Shown here one piece after another: positions 58,386-64,000 of a stretch of DNA of 64,000 bases. The stretch is from JBGSQR01 sp964509295. GTDB lineage: Bacteria > Desulfobacterota > Desulfuromonadia > Geobacterales > Pseudopelobacteraceae. Where the stretch lies: assembly GCA_964509295.1 (NCBI GenBank), contig CAZDWS010000007.1, positions 1 through 64,000 of the forward strand, written 5' to 3'. The notes below the pieces were generated by a model. That model was not told the origin of the DNA, made no database searches, and saw nothing but the letters and a program-made list of their open reading frames with translations. Numbering within the stretch: position 1 is the stretch's first letter; each line of letters opens with the position of its first letter. The position numbers and the translations under genes are program-made.

Positions 58386-60092
58386 ATGAATAAAAAATGG
58401 ATACTTAAAAAATCTGATTCTGAAAGCTGTGGATCATTGATTTCCGGCTTGAAGATTCATCCGGTTACGGCGTCAATCCTTTCTGGCCGAAATGTAACTT
58501 CAGTATCAGAGGCACAGCAATTCTTAAGTCCTTTGCTGACCAGTATTATTGATCCATTTCAACTGAAAGGTATGAATGATGCCGTTAAACGCCTGCTTGT
58601 AGCCCGCGTCAACAATGAGCCGGTCTGTATTTACGGTGACTATGACGTGGACGGCATTACGGGAACAGCCTTGCTGGTTTCGTTTCTTAGGGAAACCGGG
58701 TTTAACAGCAGCTATTTCATTCCTAACAGGTTTGATGATGGCTACGGGCTTAACTGTGATTCAATCAAGCAGATCAGCACACTTGGCGCTTCTTTGATTA
58801 TTTCAGTGGATTGCGGAATTACAGCAGTAAAGGAAGCTCAGTACTGCAAGGAACTGGGCATCGACCTGATTGTTGTCGATCATCATGCGCCAGGAGATTT
58901 AATACCAGATGCGGCAGCTGTAATAAACCCTCTTCAACCTGGGTGCAACTATCCGTTCAAGTCTCTGGCTGGAGTTGGAGTGGCGTTTAATCTGCTGGTC
59001 GCTTTGCGTAGTGGGTTACGAGATGCTGGTGCATTCGGAAACCAGGCCGGGCCTGACCTCAGACAGTGGCTTGACCTGGTTGCACTTGGAACTATTGCCG
59101 ATGTTGTTTCACTGACCGGCCAGAACCGGATCTATGCTTATCATGGTCTTAAGCAGCTGACGAACTCGAATAAGTCAGGGATTATTGCCCTTAAAAAAGT
59201 GGCTGGAATCACCGGAGAGGTCAGTTGCGGACAGGTCGGTTTTCGATTGGCACCGCGTCTGAATGCGGCAGGACGTATGGAAAGTGCGGTTCCTGGTGTT
59301 GACCTGTTGCTGAGCAATGACGAGCAGCTATCGCAGATGATCAGTTCAGAGCTGGATGCCGCCAATGCCGAGCGCCAGAATCTGGAACGGAGTATCTTTG
59401 ATGAGGCGGTCAAACTTGTTGAGTCCTCCGGCATATATCCCGATTGTCATAGTATTGTGCTTGCTTCAGACAATTGGCACCAGGGAGTTGTGGGGATAGT
59501 TGCCTCACGTCTGGTTGAGCGGTATAATCGACCAACAATTCTGATGGCAATTAATCCGGATGGTACGGCCAAGGGCTCCGGTCGCAGCATTCATGGTTTT
59601 CATCTGTTGGATGCCCTGAAACCCTGTGCACTGTTCCTGGAACGTTTCGGTGGACATCGTTATGCGGCCGGAGTCGGTATTAACCCCGATAATCTGGACG
59701 CCTTTGCAAAGGCTTTTGAGTCCGAGGCGGCAAGCAAGCTGTCAGCCGATGATCTGATTTCGAGGCTTGAAATTGACGCAGAGGTGCAGCCGGAAGAAGT
59801 TACGGCTGAACTGGTTTCGGAACTAAAACGCCTTGAGCCCTTCGGTGCCGGAAACCCGGAGCCGGTATTGATGATGTGTGGATTGAAAGTGGTTGAACGC
59901 CGTGTAGTTGGTGAAGCCCATCTGAAATTGAGATTGACATGTAAAGGCCGCTCTTTTAATGCAATAGCATTTAAGATGGCTCAGCGGGAAACAGATGGTT
60001 TTATCGACATAGCTTTTTTTCCTGAGATGAATGAGTGGAACGGCAGCTCAAGCCTGCAACTGAAGATAAAGGATTTGCGGGCAGCGGAGTAA
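58386..60092 (+). CDS. recJ: single-stranded-DNA-specific exonuclease RecJ
   Basis: A 568-residue DHH-family 5'-3' ssDNA exonuclease. Motif I is YGDYDVDGITGTA, then SVDCGITA, VVDHHAPG (the DHH motif), and RLNAAGRM; the DHHA1 GSGRSIHGFHLLDAL region with GGHRYAAG follows, and a C-terminal OB-fold-like domain. RecJ works in RecFOR recombination, mismatch and base-excision repair. It is followed by the CDF gene after two bases. Confidence 0.95.
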   Translation: MNKKWILKKSDSESCGSLISGLKIHPVTASILSGRNVTSVSEAQQFLSPLLTSIIDPFQLKGMNDAVKRLLVARVNNEPVCIYGDYDVDGITGTALLVSFLRETGFNSSYFIPNRFDDGYGLNCDSIKQISTLGASLIISVDCGITAVKEAQYCKELGIDLIVVDHHAPGDLIPDAAAVINPLQPGCNYPFKSLAGVGVAFNLLVALRSGLRDAGAFGNQAGPDLRQWLDLVALGTIADVVSLTGQNRIYAYHGLKQLTNSNKSGIIALKKVAGITGEVSCGQVGFRLAPRLNAAGRMESAVPGVDLLLSNDEQLSQMISSELDAANAERQNLERSIFDEAVKLVESSGIYPDCHSIVLASDNWHQGVVGIVASRLVERYNRPTILMAINPDGTAKGSGRSIHGFHLLDALKPCALFLERFGGHRYAAGVGINPDNLDAFAKAFESEAASKLSADDLISRLEIDAEVQPEEVTAELVSELKRLEPFGAGNPEPVLMMCGLKVVERRVVGEAHLKLRLTCKGRSFNAIAFKMAQRETDGFIDIAFFPEMNEWNGSSSLQLKIKDLRAAE

Positions 60093-60094
60093 TT

Positions 60095-60994
60095 ATGCAA
60101 CGAAAGGAACGTTTTGATAGCGCCTACAGAATCATCTGGATCGGATTCTGGATCAACGCATTATTGATGCTGTTCAAGCTGGCAGCCGGATATTTTGGTA
60201 AATCCGATGCGGTTTTTGCAGATGGTATCGAAAGTGGCTGTGACTTTGTGGCAATTTTTTCCACAATGGTTGCTCTCAAAATGGGGCGCAAACCTTTTGA
60301 TGAAAAGCATCCTTATGGGCATGGACGGGCTGAAAGCCTGGCCGCTTTGTTGATTTCGCTGATTATTTTCGCCACAGGTGTCTGGATTCTGATTGATTCA
60401 ACTCATTCCGTGATTGATCGGAACTTTAAGTCCCCTGGAATGATAGCAGTCGCTGCAGCATTTATTACGATCATCATCAAAGAATGGCTGTACCGTTTTA
60501 CCCAGAAGACCGGTGAAAAGCTTCAAAGCCCTTCACTGCTGGCCATTGCCAAGGACCACAGGAAAGACGCACTCACCTCCATATCCACTCTGGTTGGCGT
60601 TGTCGGCGCATATTTCGGGATAGGGATAATGGACCCTCTAGCTGCCGGATTGACCGCTTTTTTTATTCTGCACATCGGTTATGAAACTTTTCGTGATGCC
60701 GCCCATGATCTGATGGATGGCAGCGTGCCGCCTGATTTTATTACCGAAGTAACCCGCCTTGCTGAAAGTGTGGAACATGTGGAACATGTGCATGATATCA
60801 GGGGTAGACGTTCCGGGCAGTACATGATAATTGATTTGAAGCTGGAAATGGACCCGAACATGACGGTCAAACAGTCACACGACATCGCGTCAAAGGTCAA
60901 GAAGCTGATTTTTGACGGTTTCCCCAACGTAGGTGATGTTATGATTCACATCAACCCCCATGAAGAAGAGCATGAAGATCTGATCCGTTTGTGA
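60095..60994 (+). CDS. cation diffusion facilitator (CDF) family transporter
   Basis: A 299-residue CDF with about six membrane helices and a C-terminal cytoplasmic domain (VTRLAESVEHVEHVHDIRGRRSG, in part, and MIHINPHEEEHED). The ATG at 60095 follows GGAG; an in-frame ATG at 60035 is inside recJ. The metal site residues are unusual for a zinc CDF: TM2 reads E-S-G-C-D in ADGIESGCDF, and TM5 reads D-H-R-K-D in AKDHRKDALTS, giving DxxxD. CDF exporters with DxxxD in TM5 often move Mn(II). Metal is therefore uncertain. Confidence 0.9.
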   Translation: MQRKERFDSAYRIIWIGFWINALLMLFKLAAGYFGKSDAVFADGIESGCDFVAIFSTMVALKMGRKPFDEKHPYGHGRAESLAALLISLIIFATGVWILIDSTHSVIDRNFKSPGMIAVAAAFITIIIKEWLYRFTQKTGEKLQSPSLLAIAKDHRKDALTSISTLVGVVGAYFGIGIMDPLAAGLTAFFILHIGYETFRDAAHDLMDGSVPPDFITEVTRLAESVEHVEHVHDIRGRRSGQYMIIDLKLEMDPNMTVKQSHDIASKVKKLIFDGFPNVGDVMIHINPHEEEHEDLIRL

Positions 60995-61001
60995 GCGTGA
61001 T

Positions 61002-61859
61002 ATGACAAGTTTTGCCAATTCATATTTATATGCTGTTTTATGGCAGAGATTGAAACGAAATCACATGGCTTTGGCCGGTGGTTCTGTTGTTGTGCTGCTT
61101 TTCACTGTTTCAATTCTGGCCCCCTGGATTGCTCCCTACGATCCAAACAGTATCAATGCCTGGCATGTGTTAGCGCCCCCATCCTGGCAGCATTGGTTCG
61201 GTACGGACGAGCTGGGTCGTGATGTTTTCAGCCGGGTTCTCTACGGCTCACAAATTTCTCTCAAGGTCGGTTTCGTTGCAATTGGTATCGCCGTGGCAAT
61301 TGGTACTGTTGTTGGCCTGGTTTCCGGCTTCTACAGTGGCATTGTTGACACCTTCCTGATGCGACTGGTCGATATCATGCTCTGCTTTCCGGCTTTTTTC
61401 CTGATCCTTGCCGTCATTACTTTTCTGCGCCCCTCAATCTGGTACATCATGATTGTCATCGGCCTGACCGGCTGGATGGGAGTGGCCCGCCTTGTCAGGG
61501 CTGAAACGCTCTCCATCAGGGAAATGGATTATATTCTGGCGGCCCGCTGTATCGGCTGTTCCGATGTCCGCATCATCTTTCGCCATATCCTGCCAAATGC
61601 CATGTCTCCTGTTTTAGTATCGGCAACGCTGGGCATAGCCGGTGCAATTCTGACCGAGTCGGCCCTGTCGTTCCTCGGTATAGGCGTGCAGCCTCCAACA
61701 GCCAGCTGGGGCAATATCCTGACTTCAGGCAAGGACTACATCGAATTTGCCTGGTGGCTGTCCCTGTTTCCCGGCTTGGCCATTCTGATAACAGTACTCT
61801 CCTACAACCTGCTGGGGGAGGGCATTCGTGACGCCCTTGATCCCAGGGTTAATAGATAA
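61002..61859 (+). CDS. peptide/nickel-type ABC transporter permease (DppC-like)
   Basis: A 285-residue inner-membrane permease with an OppC-type N-terminus (AGGSVVVLLFTVSILAPWIAPYDPN, in part), GTDELGRDVFSRVLYGSQISL and the cytoplasmic EAA loop around EMDYILAARCIGCSDVRIIFRHILPNAMSP (in part), about residues 165-195. It should pair with a DppB-type permease, a binding protein and DppD/DppF ATPases. None is adjacent; OppD/OppF-like genes are 9 kb away on the minus strand. It starts seven bases after the CDF stop. Confidence 0.9.
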   Translation: MTSFANSYLYAVLWQRLKRNHMALAGGSVVVLLFTVSILAPWIAPYDPNSINAWHVLAPPSWQHWFGTDELGRDVFSRVLYGSQISLKVGFVAIGIAVAIGTVVGLVSGFYSGIVDTFLMRLVDIMLCFPAFFLILAVITFLRPSIWYIMIVIGLTGWMGVARLVRAETLSIREMDYILAARCIGCSDVRIIFRHILPNAMSPVLVSATLGIAGAILTESALSFLGIGVQPPTASWGNILTSGKDYIEFAWWLSLFPGLAILITVLSYNLLGEGIRDALDPRVNR

Positions 61860-61888
61860 TTGTTTTTTTGATTGGATTTTGAATCGGA

Positions 61889-63973
61889 TCAGGGATTGAT
61901 TGAGGAAAGTTCTTTTTTCAAAGGTTGAAGAGACCTCAAGCCTACCAGAATAGTACTCAGATTGTGAAGTGTGGCTGAAAAAACAGGCGGCATGGCCCCG
62001 GTAACAGCCAGAAACAGCGCCGCTGAATTTATTGTGACAATTGTGCGAAAGTTGTGCTCAATCAGTTGCATCGCTTGCTGACTGACTGTTCTGGCGATCA
62101 GGATATCGTCAAGAGTGCCGTCCAGGAGCAGTACATCACACGCCTCACGGGCAATGTCGGCGCCGTGGCACATGGAAATTCCCACATCTGCGCAGGAGAG
62201 GGCGGGTGAGTCATTAATGCCGTCACCAATCATTGCAACAATATACCCTTCCGATTGCAGCTTCTTTACTACCTCAACTTTTTCATCAGGCAGGGCTTGG
62301 GCGTAATACTCTTCAATTCCCAGATTGTCGGCAATGGTTTTTGCCGTAGCCGTATTGTCACCGGTAAGCATGATGACTCGTCTGATGCCGCTCTGCTTCA
62401 AAGCTTCGATAAACATCTTGGCATCCTGCCGCAGTGGATCATGGATGGCGATCAGTCCGGCCAGTTTACGGCCAATGGCAACGTACAGGACCGAATACCC
62501 CTTCTCTGAAAATGTATTGATAAACGTTTCGCCAACAGACGTTTCTACGCTCTCATCTTCGTGAATGAAATGCCTACTTCCGATAACGATCCTCTCTCCC
62601 TGCAGACGTGATGCGATGCCGTGTGCGAGGACATATTCCACTTCCGCATGTTCTTCGGAGTGAGTGAGCCCTTCCTGGGCGGCCTTGCGAACTACGGCTG
62701 ATGCAACCGGATGCGGGAAATGCTCCTCAACGCATGCTGCCTGACGCAGAATATATTCACGGGAATAGCCGTTAAAGCTGACAACTTCTATCACCTCCGG
62801 GGTGGCTTCAGTCAGTGTGCCGGTCTTGTCCAAAATATAAGCATCGGCACGGGCCAGGTTTTCCAGGTGCTTGCCACCTTTGATCAACACGCGGTGCCGG
62901 GCTGAACGGGCCAGTGAGGTAAGTATGGCTAGCGGAGTCGAAAGTTTGATGGCACAGGAGTAATCAACAAGCAGAACCGCAGCGGAACGGGACAGATTGC
63001 CGGTAAGCAGGTAGGTCAGTCCGCTTAGTATGAAAGAGTAGGGGACGATGCGATCCGCCATCTGCTCACTCCGGCTCTGCTTCTCAGCCTTGACCGATTC
63101 TGCCTCGACGATTGTCTTGACCACCCGCGCAGCGCGAGTTTTATCTCCGATCTGCTGTGCACAAATCCGCAGGCTGCCCTCTTCCACGGCAGTACCTGCA
63201 AAGACTGACAGCCCCTTCCTTTTGGCAACCGGCATACTTTCTCCGGTCAGGCTCGACTGATTAACCAGCGCCTCACCTTCCAGCACAAGCCCGTCAACCG
63301 GAATCAATCCACCCATCCGGACAATCACCGTATCGTTCTCAACCACCTCTTCAAGTGGTAGGCGGACCTCTTCTCCCTGCCGCAGAACCCAGGCCCACTC
63401 ATCACCGGTATGGAACATGTTTGAAATCAGGCGTTTTGATTCTCCACGCGCCCATTCCTCCAGGTACTCACCTGTTTTCAGCAAAAATGATATCAAAGAA
63501 GCGGTGAAAAACTCACTGGTTGCCATTGCGGCCCCGACAGCGGATGCATCCAGGACGTCAACATTCAGTTGCCGGTTTCGCAGGGCGATGAAGCCTTTTT
63601 TGAAAATCGGCATTGCACCCATAATAGCCATGATAGGCCTGATTGGTGGAGGAATCAGAGGTCTGGCGAGAAGCATTAGACCGGAACTAATAACGGTTTT
63701 CTTTTTCTTTTCCAGCTCGTTTTCAGGGCGGGGTTTTCTGCTGAGCGGGATCGGAGCTGCTCCAACCCGTTCAAAAATGGCGTTTTTAGTAGCTTTTTTT
63801 CCGTCATGGCAGATCAGGACTGTGGTTGTTCTCGGAGAAAAGGAAACGTTCTCAACTCCGGCAATATCCCTGAACTGGGCTTCCACACCGCAACGATCTA
63901 CAGCCGGAAAACGCGGAAGGGCAAGAGAGAGACGAATTCTGCCAGTTATGTCGTGTAAGATCCGGTATTCCAC
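61889..63973 (-). CDS. P1B-type heavy-metal ATPase with an SCA motif in the metal-transport helix
   Basis: A 694-residue metal ATPase with a GTG start at 63973 behind GGGGG. An HMA-like N-terminal domain lacks CxxC (YRILHDITGRIRLSLALP start). Domains: the TGES phosphatase loop (243-246), phosphorylation site D382 in DKTGTLT, the HP locus FPHPVASAVV, and GDGINDSPA. The transport helix has VDYSCAIKLSTP, where S-C-A (339-341) replaces the CPC or SPC of copper and zinc/cobalt pumps. This resembles CtpC-type Mn(II) or related P1B exporters. Selectivity cannot be called from sequence. Confidence 0.88.
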   Translation of the reverse strand: MEYRILHDITGRIRLSLALPRFPAVDRCGVEAQFRDIAGVENVSFSPRTTTVLICHDGKKATKNAIFERVGAAPIPLSRKPRPENELEKKKKTVISSGLMLLARPLIPPPIRPIMAIMGAMPIFKKGFIALRNRQLNVDVLDASAVGAAMATSEFFTASLISFLLKTGEYLEEWARGESKRLISNMFHTGDEWAWVLRQGEEVRLPLEEVVENDTVIVRMGGLIPVDGLVLEGEALVNQSSLTGESMPVAKRKGLSVFAGTAVEEGSLRICAQQIGDKTRAARVVKTIVEAESVKAEKQSRSEQMADRIVPYSFILSGLTYLLTGNLSRSAAVLLVDYSCAIKLSTPLAILTSLARSARHRVLIKGGKHLENLARADAYILDKTGTLTEATPEVIEVVSFNGYSREYILRQAACVEEHFPHPVASAVVRKAAQEGLTHSEEHAEVEYVLAHGIASRLQGERIVIGSRHFIHEDESVETSVGETFINTFSEKGYSVLYVAIGRKLAGLIAIHDPLRQDAKMFIEALKQSGIRRVIMLTGDNTATAKTIADNLGIEEYYAQALPDEKVEVVKKLQSEGYIVAMIGDGINDSPALSCADVGISMCHGADIAREACDVLLLDGTLDDILIARTVSQQAMQLIEHNFRTIVTINSAALFLAVTGAMPPVFSATLHNLSTILVGLRSLQPLKKELSSINP

Positions 63974-64000
63974 TCTTGCCCCCTGATTAAACTATGCGAA

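Overview
The window looks like chromosomal, vertically inherited DNA from a Gram-negative bacterium of the Geobacter/Pelobacter kind (Desulfuromonadales/Geobacterales, Desulfobacterota). This is inferred from content and order: lipopolysaccharide export and Kdo genes lead into rpoN, hpf, hprK, rapZ and PTS genes, followed by prepilin peptidase, an NtrB/NtrC-like pair and a PilY1/minor-pilin cluster. No 16S rRNA or other decisive taxonomic marker is present. Coding density is high. I found no insertion sequence, prophage, CRISPR array or intact tRNA/rRNA gene.

Layout. 0-6.6 kb: end of an unidentified gene, a fumarylacetoacetate-hydrolase-family enzyme, RlpA, then an operon-like run ruvB / Hda-like ATPase / J-like+LRR protein / FxsA, then a slipin and a small lipoprotein. 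6.7-10.2 kb (minus): a lipoprotein alpha/beta hydrolase and a B12-binding-type radical SAM protein. 10.4-21.3 kb: kdsD-kdsC-lptC-lptA-lptB-rpoN-hpf-hprK-rapZ-EIIA(Man)-deacetylase-HPr-EI, with a good sigma-54 promoter candidate in front of kdsD. 21.3-32.8 kb: pilD, sensor kinase, sigma-54 activator, DsbC-like isomerase, PilY1 and four prepilin-like proteins. 33.3-42.5 kb: a zinc-type ABC transporter (znuC, znuB), a DJ-1/HD-GYP fusion, rfbC, an M16 peptidase, dut, an M29 aminopeptidase, an unknown protein with a DUF815-type ATPase, an HDOD protein and a Cys-rich miniprotein. 42.6-46.6 kb: rfbB, rfbD, a mannose-6-phosphate isomerase cupin, a lipoprotein and a GDP-mannose pyrophosphorylase. 46.6-49.8 kb: bioF-bioH-bioC behind a recognisable BirA operator, then an ArsR regulator. 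49.9-64 kb: oppF/oppD ATPases, a SpoIID-like protein, queA-tgt-yajC-secD-secF, recJ, a CDF transporter, a lone DppC-type permease and a P1B-type ATPase.

How the genes work together. The 10-21 kb block couples envelope construction (Kdo supply, Lpt bridge) with sigma-54 and a regulatory PTS that has HPr kinase, EI, HPr and one EIIA but no EIIB/EIIC here. The 21-33 kb block is a type IV pilus tip/assembly module with its own processing peptidase, two-component system and a disulfide isomerase that probably serves the cysteine-rich PilY1. The 42-46 kb block makes dTDP-rhamnose and GDP-mannose precursors. The most unusual items are the DJ-1/HD-GYP fusion, the J-like/LRR protein in the ruvB run, the 42-bp-spaced direct repeats before dsbC-pilY1, and several strong promoter/operator arrangements. 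I did not find a clearly novel multi-gene system such as a defence island.
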